Assembly (NCBI GenBank): GCA_019096065.1
Contig: JAGUCH010000004.1
Span: forward strand, 7,316,001-7,380,000
From: Paracyclopina nana
Lineage: Eukaryota; Arthropoda; Copepoda; Cyclopoida; Cyclopettidae
DNA length: 64,000 nucleotides
Direction of reading: 5' to 3'
The translations under genes were made by a program, and so were the position numbers. Shown piece after piece: positions 31,948 to 44,714 of the stretch (position 1 is the stretch's first letter; every line of letters starts with the position of its first letter). The notes below the pieces were generated by a model, which searched no databases, was not told the DNA's origin, and saw only the letters and a program-made list of their open reading frames with translations.

Positions 31948-33507
31948 ATGTCATCGCCAGGCGCAGACCGCATCTCCAACGCCAATGAAAGAAGCATGGA
32001 CAAAATCACCAACAAGGAAGACTTGGAGGAGGACTCGGATCATTCCGCGAAAATGAACCTGCGGAAATTCCGCAAAGCCACGGCCAAAAAGAGGCAACTT
32101 ATTATGGACAATAAAAAGAAGCGGAAAAAGTCGCCAAATCACCGGGAGCAACAACAACAAGACAGCGAGGCCGTTCACAGCTCCTCGGAGAGCAACAACA
32201 CCATGACGCTCGAGCAGTTCACCGACATTGTCTTGGCCTCCGAGGGCATGACCCTCAACAACAACAACAACAAAAAGAACAGCATCAGCATCGAGGAGGT
32301 GAGCCAGAAGAACGCCATGGTGGCCACCATTCTGCAAAACAAAGACCTCACCGTGGAAGTGAAGCCGGCCAAATCCAAGCCCGTGGTCTTGTCGCCCAGA
32401 GACAGTTTGAATTTTCCCGCCAACTCGGTGGTGGTTTCGGTCAAGCCCAGATTGCAGCAGCATTCGCTGGTTGAGGAGTGGCTGCAAAAGCTCCCCATCC
32501 AGCATGGAGCTTCAGATTCAGCTTTGAACTTGTCCATCAAATCCGGTGGAACAACAACCGGCAGCAGCGCTACCAGAAGTAGCCCGATTGTGAACCAGTA
32601 TTCCAACAATGGCCAAGTGGTGGTGGACAGTGCCAAGTCGAGAGCCATCAGAGATATCCAACTGGCTCACACAAAAGACGTACATGGAAATTAGTAAGTT
32701 GACCACTTAAGTACATACTGGAAATTTCAGTCAGGTTTGGGCTCTTTCCGAGAAACTTAATCTGGCAGTGGTGAACCGGTCTAGTCTACAACTTGCGTTA
32801 TATCTTTACAGCCCTTTGCATATGGCAGTATTGATGCGCAAATCCGAACTGGTTAAACGATACTGTTGCGTGCTGCAAATCCTGGAGTCCTCACTGGACC
32901 TGATCAATGATGAAAAGCTGGTAACTAGGCTATTTTTGGGAGGATATCAAAACAAGAAAAACTACTATTCATTGTTGCAGACACCTTTGCACCTGGCTGT
33001 GAGGGACAACTCTATAGAGATCATCGAGATCTTGCTGGATTTTGGGGCAAATCCCTCAGTGCAAGATTTCAGAGGAAACACCTGCTTGCACACAGCTGCA
33101 GCCATCAGATCTGTTGAATGCCTCAAAGTTCTGGCTGAAAATATGGCTTCCAAAGATGACCTGAATGCTTTCAACAATTTTGGTAACATTTTCTACCCAA
33201 AATTCCATTTCATATAGCAATTCAAAAACTAATCTATTTTTAATAGGTATTACTCCATTACACATTGCAGTGATGAATGATGACAAGTCTTGCATTGAAC
33301 TACTTTTAAGATATGGTGCTGACCCAAAGACTTTGGTGAGCTCATAAACCTAAGATTATGTTTTGTTTAACAACTATTTTTTTAATGTATTATTCAATTT
33401 AGAGTGACTTGACAGCTAAAATGAACCCCCCTGTGCTTCCCAAAGATAATAGTATGAAGAAGGAAATCAATCTGGACATGAGGAAAAATTTACTCATCCA
33501 TTCCTGA
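31948..33507 (+). CDS. Ankyrin-repeat protein, candidate nuclear IkB-like
   Basis: Exons 31948-32693, 32731-32920, 32981-33182, 33247-33335 and 33403-33507 join in phase to 443 residues. I chose the first ATG of the open frame. The N-terminal 250 residues are low-complexity (Gln, Asn and Ser runs) with a strong basic cluster (KKKRKK) that could send it to the nucleus. At least four ankyrin-type repeats follow: SPLHMAVLMRK, TPLHLAVRDNSIEIIEILLDFGANP, TCLHTAAAIRS, TPLHIAVMNDD. The layout resembles BCL3/IkB-zeta more than a cytoplasmic IkB with an N-terminal phosphodegron. The first repeat is preceded by an odd LQLALYLY stretch that might hide a tiny intron. Family placement is tentative. Confidence 0.75.
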
Positions 33508-33670
33508 GAGTAGGCTCTTTTTTTTCTTCCTGTACCAAAGTCTTTAAAAGTATCACAAAAATAAACTTATGCTTCTAACTATAACTCCTATCTCCAAATA
33601 TTTCAATAACTGATAAAGTTGCGGGCTGAAAACTGGCTTGGCTGAAACTCCTCTCAAACCTGACTCAAAC

Positions 33671-34831
<1,161 letters not shown>

Positions 34832-34855
34832 ACTTGTAGAAATGGCATCTTATTT

Positions 34856-37372
34856 TTAATCACTGTAGCCTTGAGTGATTCTGTGTTGCCTGAAATAGCT
34901 AGGTTGAGCTTCAATCAACCAACTGGCATCGACAAGGGACAAAGTTCTTATGTAGCTCTTTTGAGTGGCCAACAGCTCAGTGAAGATGACCAATTCAGGT
35001 TTGGACTTGAACATCACTGATGAGGGGTGAATTTGAACCTTTTGCTTAGAATCCAACTGCAAAAACTCAACATGACCCTGCTTTTATAGAGAAAAAAATA
35101 GATGAAATAACTTACTGTGACGTAGTGGCCATCTCTGGTCAGCCTGGCAACATTGGTGAACATGCCCTGAGCCAAGGACTTGCGGACAAGTTCAGTGTGA
35201 TTGGCACATGATTGAATGTCAATGCCAGACCTTTTGCACAGCTCCATCAGTTGTTTTCGCACTTCCACTGCGAATTGCATGTGTCTCTGGTGCAAATAGT
35301 GAGCCTGGCAGAATTCCTTTTCGTTTTTGGTCTGTCTAAATGCTCTGAATATCTTGAGAAGAGTGATGTGATCTCCTTCAGAGGAGAAAAATTGCGATCT
35401 GGAAGCAAGAGCTTCTTCCCTTTTGGCCTGAGGAGTGACAATGGGAGAATCACCAGTCAGCATTGACACTATGGTCACCACTTCTTCCCTAAGCATTTAA
35501 TCATGATTGATTTTCATTAATCAATATAAATCCAAAGAGGACTCACGTGCAGCCAAGCTCTTTGGCAGCTAATATGGATTTTGTGAACTTGGGATCTAAT
35601 GGAAATCCAGCCAGTTTTTGGCCCACTTCTGTCAAATTTGCTTCAGAGGGGTTTTCAGGACTTCTTTCGATGGCTCCCAGTAAATGGAGTTGTCTTAGGG
35701 CTCCATCAATGGCATCTGAAGGTGGAGGCTCCAGGAAGTCAAATTTGGCCACATCTTTGACTCCAATGGAGAGCATTTGCAGAATGACATTTGTCACAGA
35801 ACACCTCTTGATTTCAGGCACAGTCTCCTTGTCTAGGCCATCAAACTCAATTTTGGTCAAAAGTCTGTAGCAATGTCCTTCAGATTCTCGTCCAGCTCGG
35901 CCAGTCCTTTGCAATGCTTGAGCTTGAGAGATCTTGACCACTCTCAAAATATCCAGCCCTGTGCTAGCCTGATGAACCCTATAGAAAAATCATATTATTA
36001 TTGAATAATCATGTGGCATTCTAGCATTGTTATTACTTGGCTTTCACTCTGCAGGAATCTATGACATGCTTGATGCCAGGAATGGTCAAGGAAGTCTCTG
36101 CAATATTAGTGGCTAAAATGATCTTTCTACAGCCTTCTTTGGTTGGAGCAAATACTTTTTGTTGGGCTGCCAATTGCTGGGCTGCATAAAGAGTCACAAT
36201 GATGGCCTTAGGCCCAGCAAGGTCATTGTTCAGCATCACTGTTCTCAAAGTTTGAGCGGTGGACTCGATCTCTTCTTGGCCAGTAAGAAACACCAGAATA
36301 TCTTCCCTGAAATTCAAACTTGAAGAAAAGTGGGATTGCAATTGAATTAGAAGAGTTACTTTGCTATGGATTCCTGGTGTACTTTGAGAATAGTTTGCAT
36401 CACAGCTGTTTGCCAGTCTTCTTTGGACTCTGATACATGCCTCACATTCACTGGATGTTGTCTGCCTATCACATGCAAAATTGGACAAGCCCTGTAAAAA
36501 ATCAGTTTTCTATCAAATTCAACACTCAAAAATGATAATTTATACGGAAATAACTTATTGTCAAGGGTCATAAAAGATCATAATGAAAACAAGGTTCAAC
36601 CTGAAATAGTCTGAGAATTTTTCAGCATCCATGGTAGCTGACATGATGACAACCTTCAATGGACTCTGATTAGTGTTTTTCCTCCGCTCTTGAGCACTCT
36701 TGACCACTCCAAAAAGGATGTCAGTGTTGACAGTCCTCTCATGAGCTTCATCCAGGACAATCCAGGCATATTTGGACAGAATGGGATCCAACATGGCTTC
36801 CCTTAGGAGCATGCCATCAGTTTGAAAGATGATTTTTGTCTCTGGTCCTGTTGAATCTTCAAACCTGAAACATGACCCTTTTTGTGAATTTAATGCATGG
36901 ACTCTTCCAGGCTATTTTCTTCACCTGACTCTGTAGCCAACTTGACTAGATTGGCCTCGTTCTTGGCCAACCCTTTGTGACAGTGAAATGGCAGCCACTC
37001 GACGAGGCTGAGTGACACCCACAAATTTCTTCAGAGGACACAAACCAGCCTCCACAAGAAACTGAGGAATTTGGGTGGTTTTTCCTGAACCCGTCTCGCC
37101 TATCAAGACCAAGCTGTCATGCTTGACAGCTTGCTCAATGAACCTTAAATTGGAAAAAACACCTTCATCGATATCTTTGGAACATGAGCTACTTTTCTTT
37201 ACCTTTTTCTTGCAGACCAAATTGGCAAGCTTCGCCTTTGACCAAGCAAAGCGTCTTGACTGGCCTTGACATCAGGCTGAATGTTGGCCTTTTTGCCAGA
37301 GAAACCAGAAAAGAGAGGCATTTCAAAGAGTTTCCGCTTCTTCGTGCCATTTTTCGGGCTCAAGAAAGGCAT
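34856..37372 (-). CDS. DHX33: DEAH-box RNA helicase DHX33
   Basis: Eight exons on the minus strand (37203-37372, 36925-37143, 36601-36864, 36360-36491, 36037-36306, 35547-35978, 35116-35488, 34856-35077) join in phase to 693 residues; vertebrate DHX33 is about 707. [10 protein letters not shown] near the N-terminus is a DHX33-type signature. Helicase motifs are GETGSGKT (I), TQPRRVAA (Ia), DEAH (II), SATMD (III), [18 protein letters not shown] (V) and QRTGRAGRE (VI). The winged-helix/OB region ends with HPSSVMF and [12 protein letters not shown]. The family works in rRNA transcription, ribosome biogenesis and RNA sensing. Convergent with PTGR1. Confidence 0.94.
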
Positions 37373-37559
37373 TGTCCAAGTTTTGTTTTGAACTGAGCAG
37401 AATTTCAGAAGAGCAACGTGAGAGTTGAGAAATGTCAACAAAGTCAGAGTTGCCAGATGGAGGTAGGAAAAGCCGGCTGTTAGATAACTTATCTTTCTTT
37501 AGCCTAAATCTCTTGAATTACTGTGATCAGTGCTATATATGACTGTGAAATGATAAAGT

Positions 37560-38250
37560 GTTACGTCATGACTCATAATCATAATCTAGCACCAAAGGCT
37601 CATGAATCACCGACTAATAACATATCCTGACCCAGCCTCTTGACTCAGTCGCATGACTGAGTATCTTAACTCAGTGTCTCGACTCAGCCTCGTATCTCAG
37701 CCTCTAGATTCGGCCTCATAAGTGAGTCATGACTCAGTCTCAATGATTACTCAGTCTCAATATTGACTCAGTCTCAATAATGACTCAATCCTAATAATGA
37801 CTCAGTCTCAATAATGACTCAGTCTCAATAATGACTCAGTCTCAATAATGACTCAGTCTCAATAATGACTCAGTCTCAATAATGACTCAGTCTCAATAAT
37901 GACTCAGCCTCAATAATGACTCTGCCTCATTGATGACTTAACCTCAGTCATTACTAAACCTCAACTTAGCTTTATATGAATTATGGCCCACAAACTCAGC
38001 CTCATACGAATTAGACTCATATTACTAAGTATAGTACAACTCAGTCTCATACAACTCAGCCCACTTACAATAAACACAGTCTCATATAAATCAATGTCAT
38101 GCAGCTCATTCTGTTGCAATTAGCTCGGTCTCATATATATCGGTGACGCTCAGCCCTCACACAATTGAAACAGTCATATACAACTCACGCAGAACAGTCT
38201 CACGCAACTCAGTCTCAAGCGACTCAACCTCAAACGACTCAGCTTCACCC
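37560..38250 (+). repeat. Degenerate GACTCAG-based tandem region
   Basis: Loose repeats of GACTCAGCCTC and ACTCAGTCTCATAC fill this non-coding stretch just upstream of DHX33. The regular core is at 37765-37920. The same kind of repeat reappears between the two hAT MITEs at 38748-38820, so the first MITE landed inside the array. Confidence 0.75.
37765..37920 (+). repeat. 17-bp minisatellite core
   Basis: About nine near-perfect copies of GACTCAGTCTCAATAAT follow head to tail. GACTCAG resembles an AP-1/bZIP half-palindrome (TGACTCA), so an array of such sites is created by chance or use. Confidence 0.9.
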
Positions 38251-38253
38251 GAC

Positions 38254-38747
38254 TTGTGATGGAACGAGTTTCAGCTTGGCTTGAAAGCTTGAAGCTGAAA
38301 CCCAGCTTGAGCTACATAAACAAAAAGCTTGGGATCGCTCGAACCAAATTTTGAAAAGCTTGAAAAAGCTTGAACCCAAAAAATGCAAAGCTTGAAAAAG
38401 CTTGACACCAAAAAATTTCAAAACTTTATCCATTTTTAATCAAAACAAAAAAGGGCTGATCTTAAAATCAGCAAATACTTGAGGGAGTGAAGTACTTAAA
38501 TCTAAGTTAAAGCTATTTCTTTATGTCTTTATTTGCGCTTTTTGGATAATTTTGTCAAATCTGGTGACTTATCGCCATTTTTAATGTCAAAATACTAAAA
38601 GTGAAAAGCTTGAAAAAAGCTTGAAATATGAAATTTTGAGCTTGAAAAAGCTTGATAATTTTTTTCAAAAGCTTGGGATCGCTCGAACACTTTTCAAAAA
38701 GCTTGAAGCTTGATCAAGCTGAAAATTTCCGGCTCGTTCCATCACTA
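38254..38747 (-). mobile_element. hAT-type MITE, copy 2
   Basis: This 494-bp copy lies in reverse orientation. The left end reads TTGTGATGGAACGAG (first A changed to T) and the right end CTCGTTCCATCACTA. The flanking 8-mers CACCCGAC and GACCCGAC match at 7 of 8 bases. The interior is as in the other three copies. Confidence 0.87.
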
Positions 38748-38840
38748 GACCCGACTCCGCCTCACCCGGCTCAGACTCACGCGACTCAGCCTCATGCGAC
38801 TCAGCCTTAAATGACCTGGTCTTGGCGGTATAATAGGAAG

Positions 38841-39331
38841 TAGTGATGGAACGAGTTTCAGCTTGGCTTGAAAGCTTGAAGCTAAAACCCAGCTTGAGCT
38901 AAATAAGCAAAAAGCTTGGGATCGCTCGAACCAAATTTTGAAAAGCTTGAAAAAGCTTGAAGCCCAAAAAATACAAAGCTTGAAAAAGCTTGACACCAAT
39001 AAAGTTCTAAACTTTATCCATTTTTAATCAAAACAAAATAGGGCTGATTTTAAAATTAACAATTACTTGATGGAGTGAAGTACTTAAATCTAAGTTAAAG
39101 CTATTTCTGTAATTTATTGCGCTTTTGGGGTAATTTTGTCAAATCTGGTGACTTATCGCCATATTTTATGTTAAAATACTAAAAGTGAAAAGCTTGAAAA
39201 AAGCTTGAAATGTGAAATTTTGAGCTTGAAAAAGCTTGATAATAATTTTCAAAAGCTTGGGATCGCTCGAACACTTTTCAAAAAGCTTGAAGCTTGATCA
39301 AGCTGAAAATTTCCGGCTCGTTCCATCACTA
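38841..39331 (-). mobile_element. hAT-type MITE, copy 3
   Basis: This 491-bp copy is in reverse orientation with intact 15-bp terminal repeats. A perfect 8-bp target duplication, ATAGGAAG, lies at 38833-38840 and 39332-39339. It lies 93 bp from copy 2 in the same orientation. Confidence 0.92.
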
Positions 39332-39339
39332 ATAGGAAG

Positions 39340-40705
39340 TCGAATCCTAGTTTTTCGCATTTTTGGGATGCCGGCTGAGCTAACATGACGTCATCAGCGC
39401 GAGAGCGGAGTTAGCCAGTATTCGTTAGAGTTACAAGAAGTGAACTAAAATAAGTGGTCTAAAAGAGCCAACTTTCTCTTATGATAAAGCCACTTTTTCT
39501 TGGTGCTTTACTTGCCCAAAAGCAAGCATGAAGGCCAGCCTAACTTTCTCAAAAAAAATTAATTTCAAGCAAAATAAGGCTCAAAATACGGTACAATGGT
39601 AATATAATTTGTTGTTTTTTCTCCAAGACACCAGCTTAGACAGCAAAAATCCCACCTTTCAGAATATAATTAAGAGAAAAAGCTATAAAGCAGTTTTGGG
39701 ATGCCCAACGTAAGAAGTGATCGGGCATCCAAAATGTTCTCTTTTCTGACGGTAGGATAGATATGAACATGTTTACTGTTTCCTATAGTCGGTTGGTCTA
39801 ATGGCGCTCATTATTGCTAATCTTCTCCTTTCTTATGACTCACTGCAGAGACTAGCCAGCTTCTTGTGTCATTGTTACGTGTGCCATATTCGCCTATTTA
39901 TTTGGCTCAAAACAATCTTATCTTTGTTTAATGATAAGCAAGCAATTGTATGTTTTAACTAACTTTAGTCCAAGAGTGTGCAAAATTATTTCATTTGTAT
40001 CAGCATTTCCAACGAATTCCAACTCCTTGATTTGTTTAGAGCTTAGAAATGCCTCCTTTTCAAAGTTGAGATTATTGCTTCCATAGTTCCAGTGAGTGAG
40101 GACCTCATATTTGAGATTAAGCTCCACTTTAAGACTATCAAAACATAAACTCCTTTTATAGTCCCTGTCGTCAAGGGTAAACAGCGCCCCCTATTGTGAA
40201 AATAGAGCTAGTATCAACGCAGCGGCGTAGCAATGGGAAATCACGTTTTTTGTCTTTTTCTTGAAACCTATGCAGTATTTTCAAAAATGATGAAAATAAA
40301 CTCATAAGTATTTTTCTCAACAGCAATTTTAGTGAAAAAATCACCTTTTGAGTATGTCATATTGACCCAAGAACTCAATATCCATCGGAACTATGTTTGT
40401 AGCAAAGAGAAGATTCTCTGAAATCAGGAACATTTTGTAAATGTCTTCAAATGATAGCTCATATTTTGGTTTTATGTTACAATATCATCAGTTTTTGTAT
40501 AAAAGTTGTAGGAAAAGGTGCTGCATTCAGGGGCCTATGATCAGCGGAGGAATTTTCTGAAATGCCGGAAATGAGCTCCCTCTATAGTTTCTTACGCTCA
40601 AATGCAAGGCTTATTCTTCTCATAGAGACAAAATTGTAAAGGCAGCACACTCAAAAAAATGGATGATGATGACAAGCTCTCACAAATAATCTGCACAATA
40701 TTTAT
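39340..40705. other. Intergenic, no supported feature
   Basis: I found no coding region, repeat family or RNA gene that I can support in this AT-rich stretch between the MITE pair and the 3' end of ABT1. Confidence 0.4.
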
Positions 40706-41608
40706 TTAAACAAAATCTTTCTTCTTTTGATTTCTCTTGCGTATGGATGAGTCCGTTTCTTTTTGGCGGAAATCGTAGACTCTCTTTGCAGGATTGCTTT
40801 CTGGAGCCGCCTCATCAGGATTGTTACGAGGTCTTTTCCTCGATAGCCTCTTGGACTTTTCGAGGTTGGCCTTGAAGAAGTCAGCTTCTCGTTTAGCTTG
40901 CGATATTTCTGTCCGGAGCCTTTGTTGATGCACAGCCTTTTCATACGCCAATCTCTCGCTCAGATGGGTCCACTTGAACCTGTGAACAAATGTGTAACAA
41001 CTGCAGATGAAATCAAGGCAGCTATGGACTTACTTTGGCAAATATTTGATGTTCCACAAGACGTCGTGTGCTTTAGACCGCTTCTTTCCACCCACAGCTG
41101 TGTTGTTGAGGTTGGCAGCAACCTCTTTGGCAACCCTCTTGCTCAAAAACTCAATCCAGCCCTCAGTGAAATGCCTAGCCAATTTGTCTTTTCGCTTGCT
41201 TTTCTCTTTCAGATCTGAAACACGAGCTGTCAAGGCTTTGAATTCAAAATATCAGGATTAGCAGTTACCAGGTTGAAGGAATACTCGGCCCACTTTTCCA
41301 AATTGAGAGAAAAAGGCGATGGAAGTGCTGACATTGAAGCCTGGAGGGATGGAGGACAAGTAGATGATTCCAGGCTTCTTCTTTGGAGCTTTGTCATCAG
41401 CTGCGGCCAACGGAATATTTATGGGCGGCCAATTGATTTCAGCTGGCTCGTTTTCGCCAGCATCATCTATCAGGTCGGTGTTGTCCATGCTCATACTTGA
41501 TTGATCATCCTCGAAAATCTCATCGATTTCCTCCTCTTCGGACACTTCTTCCTCGGACCCTTCATCGTGGGAATGGCCTTCAAACGTGTCCTCGTCAGAG
41601 CTGTCCAT
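40706..41608 (-). CDS. ABT1: Activator of basal transcription 1 / Esf2 family rRNA-processing protein
   Basis: Three exons on the minus strand (41269-41608, 41034-41235, 40706-40979) join in phase to 271 residues; human ABT1 has 272. The start is the ATG at 41608, followed by an acidic N-terminus. The RRM-like core begins with GIIYLSSIPPGF and GKVGRVFLQPG. It continues with YTEGW-like HFTEGWIEF and RVAANL-like KEVAANLNNT, then WNIKYLPKFKWTHLSERLAYE. The tail is basic (KRNQKKK). The yeast homologue Esf2 helps early 18S rRNA processing in the nucleolus. With DHX33 it is the second ribosome-biogenesis gene in the window. Confidence 0.92.
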
Positions 41609-42380
41609 TTTTTCTACTTTTTCGGGAAAATTGCGTGTGTGGGCTGTGTGGAGTCTGATTGACAACATTCACAGATCGAAAAAGGCCGAGCTATTCTTTC
41701 TAGAATGTTCAAAATGAACGTAGGAATCTTCTAAAAGCGTACTTTTACAGTTTGAAAATGAGGTGATATTGAACAACGCGTATTTTTCCTTGCTCGAATA
41801 ATTTGGTCGGTAAGAATCTATCAAGTTGACTTATTTATCATGACGCAATTTGGCGTAAAAAGCTAAGGTCGGTAGAAATAAAAATAAACCGAAATGATGA
41901 GTCAATCTTCCATCTCGATGGCTTAGATTTCATAAACCAAACAAATTCATCTCATTTTCGTAAATATTAAAAATTGCGGCTTATTAAATTACTCAAAAAT
42001 TCTCAAGGGATTTAACAGTTTTATCTTGGTAATTGGGAAAAAAGCGACAATAAAGTTAGATTTTTTGCCCTAAAGTTTGTTCCCCAACTCATACTTCAGA
42101 TTGACCATCGTTGCTGAGTCTCTGAATTGACTGAGTCGCTCAGCAAATAACAAAGTCTCCACTGTGCATTGTGTAGGCCCATCTTTCAAACAGGGGGCGT
42201 GAAGTTAGGTCGACTAAGTGAAAGTGCTGAAGGCAATCGCTAACTCTCTCAAGATGTCAAGAAGCTGAATGCCGTAAAGTTTGAAAATCGGACTTCTACT
42301 TTGCTGAGACGATTCGACACGAAATCCTTCATTATCAGCTCAATCCTTGGAAATCGACCGAAACGGCGGAGAGAATGAAG
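41609..42380. other. Upstream region of ABT1, no further feature
   Basis: The first 100-200 bases presumably hold the ABT1 promoter, but I see no TATA box. No coding sequence or repeat is supported up to the foldback complex that starts at 42402. Confidence 0.35.
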
Positions 42381-42767
42381 TATACCAATCTTTACGGTAC
42401 ATACTAAATACCGCACACAAACGCAACGCAACGCACACTACTAAATACCGCACACTACTTAATACTGCTAAACTACTTTTAATATTATACTACATATCAT
42501 ATCAATAAACTTATGAAACAGGCTTGAGGAAAACACTAATTATTTTTTAGTAACTAGAAACACGAGTAAGCATTAGAACATATTTTAACTTTTTGCTGTT
42601 TTTTAGTGTGTGCGGTATTTAGTATGTTTGCCCACTAAATACCGCACACTATGTTTATAGTAATGAATGAATCAAAGGATGAAAAATTTGGCTGAAAGAA
42701 AGTCCTTTTGTTGTCCAAAATTGCAAAATTGCAGCCCTATAGTTTATATGCCAAAATTAATGATTTT

Positions 42768-43079
42768 AGCTTGTTCTCATATAGCTCAGTAAGGCAGGCA
42801 GTAAGCAAAGCAAGGCACTTTGGAAGCTCATAACTCAGTAAGTACTGAGCCAATTGGAACCAAATTTGGAAGTATTCATTAGAGCATATTGAATAATACT
42901 GATTTTTCTCCCTTGCTTAACTGATTTGCCTCACTTTCCGGATGAAAATTGGCATGAAGACTCTTCAATATGTCCTTATGAATTCCTCCAATTTTGGTTC
43001 CAATCGGACGAGTAGATGCTAAGATATAAGCGCGCAAAGTGCCTTGCTTACCTTATAGAGATGTTTATGAGAACAAGCT
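42768..43079. mobile_element. Nested 312-bp TIR element
   Basis: The ends are AGCTTGTTCTCATA and TATGAGAACAAGCT. The inverted similarity continues inward over GTAAGCAAGGCACTTTG-like sequence at both sides. It is non-coding and lies inside the 42402-44543 element. Confidence 0.6.
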
Positions 43080-43768
43080 TTTAACTAGCCGTGTGAAGCA
43101 CTAAGTGAAAACAATTTATTTTAAATATGAGAGTATAAGAATAATTGCCAGCCAATTGGGCTTTGCTTACGGAGGCTCTGGTAGTAATGATTTTGCCGCC
43201 AGGAGGAGCTGATGATACCCCAGCTAATAGCAGCGTAAGCTAAGCGGGCTGAAAATTGAATTTCGATCTGTTTCTGTTTGCACCCGCCCCACTACTAGTC
43301 CCGATCTAAAAATATTGAACCTCCGATCAATTTTTAAAGCAACCAGATTTTATATAGTTCAATTACTGCTCTAATATTTTAGTCTTTTAATTTTTGAAAA
43401 GCAAGTTTTAATCTACTTTTGTAGTCATTTTATGGGCAAATTGAGTAATAATTGCATGCTTTGTAGGACAATTTGCCCAAGAGAATCAAGCTTAATACAT
43501 GGTGGAGATTTCTGGTACAGGCCGAAAATCTCTAATTGCTTGATAAGAACGCCAAATATTGAGTTTTTAAAAGTCAAAAAGCCAAATGATAACGATTATG
43601 CGACAAACTAGTTGAAGCGACTTTGAAAAAGAATCGGAGGTTAGACAGGTTACTCCTAATTCCATCTTTTTTACCTTATTCGGAAAAATGTAACTACACC
43701 GTGAGCAAAGCCCAATTTTTTCAACTGCATATCCATTTTTTAGCTGTGTGCGGTATTTAGTAGGGCTC

Positions 43769-44482
43769 TACTGGTTAAAGGCTAATCGGTAAAAGGCAAT
43801 TTGGTGCAAGGCTAATTGATAAAAGGCAAAATGGTGAAAGGACAATTGGCCAAAGGCTAGATTGGTGAAAGGCTACAAAAAAAGGCTAAATTGATAACAT
43901 TACAAGAGTACAAATCATTTAATGACATCTATTTTGATCAACGAAGTTCCAGCAATGAAATTCAGCTGTATCTTATAAATGTTGACCGAAATAACTGATT
44001 TTCATTGCCTAATTTTCCTCAACATTTGAAAAAAGCAAAATGCTTTGCTTTAAATGTTACGGGTTTGCTTAGCTTTTTTACCTTAGCTTAGCTTCTTCTG
44101 GCAACATGAGAAAGGCAATCAAGTCTTGCTTATTCTCAACAAGCTAAATCAGCTTGGTCAATCAAGTCAAGACAAGTAAGTCTTGTTTGTAAAATGTTCC
44201 TTTGTACAGATCCAAGTCTTTTTAGGAATTCCTAAGCTAAGCACAAAAAACCAATTTTTGTCACAAAAATAATGAAACTAAGAATTAAGAAGGAAAACTA
44301 AAAGATAATGATATGTCACTTGTGAACCAATCAAACATTTTCACTCAAAAACATCTGCTATTGGCCTTTTAAACATAGCCTTCTACCTATGTAGCCTTTG
44401 CCCAATTGGCCTTTTACCAATTGGCCTTTAACCAATTAGCCTTACACCAAATAGCCTTTTGCCGATTAGCCTTTAACCAGTA
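43769..44482. mobile_element. Nested foldback element with AAAGGCTAATTGG subrepeats
   Basis: The 714-bp segment starts TACTGGTTAAAGGCTAATCG and ends in its reverse complement. Each arm of about 115 bp is a string of the degenerate 13-14-bp unit AAAGGCTAATTGGT, direct in the left arm and inverted in the right. It is non-coding. Confidence 0.65.
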
Positions 44483-44714
44483 TACCCTTTAGTAGTGTGC
44501 GGTATTTAGTAGTGTGTGTTGCGTTTGTGTGCGGTATTTAGTATATACTAATCTTTACCAAGAAGTGGATCATCTCATCAAGCTGATTCGATGGACTGCG
44601 GTCAGAGCATATGAAGTTTAATCAATTAATTATCTTTCTCATTCTTCCGTTAATTTGATAGTTTTTTTAGTTCATGTAAAAGTCAAATTATTAGTATCTT
44701 GCCTTACATAAAGC

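Larger units (their letters stand above)
42402..44543. mobile_element. Foldback/TIR element with GCGGTATTTAGTA termini
   Basis: The outer ends are inverted copies of about 50 bp, TACTAAATACCGCACAC ... GTGTGCGGTATTTAGTA, each holding the unit twice. Further copies of the unit sit inside in both orientations (42605-42652 as a palindrome, and 43744). TATACCAATCTTTAC (42381-42395) and TATACTAATCTTTAC (44544-44558) flank it as a near-perfect 15-bp direct repeat, possibly a target duplication. There is no transposase. Two other foldback elements lie inside. Confidence 0.65.

Noticed and set aside
33508..33670. Ankyrin gene and PTGR1 as a second operon
   Set aside because: They are 163 bp apart on the same strand, but I see no U-rich AG acceptor close to the PTGR1 ATG and an AATAAA lies in the gap.
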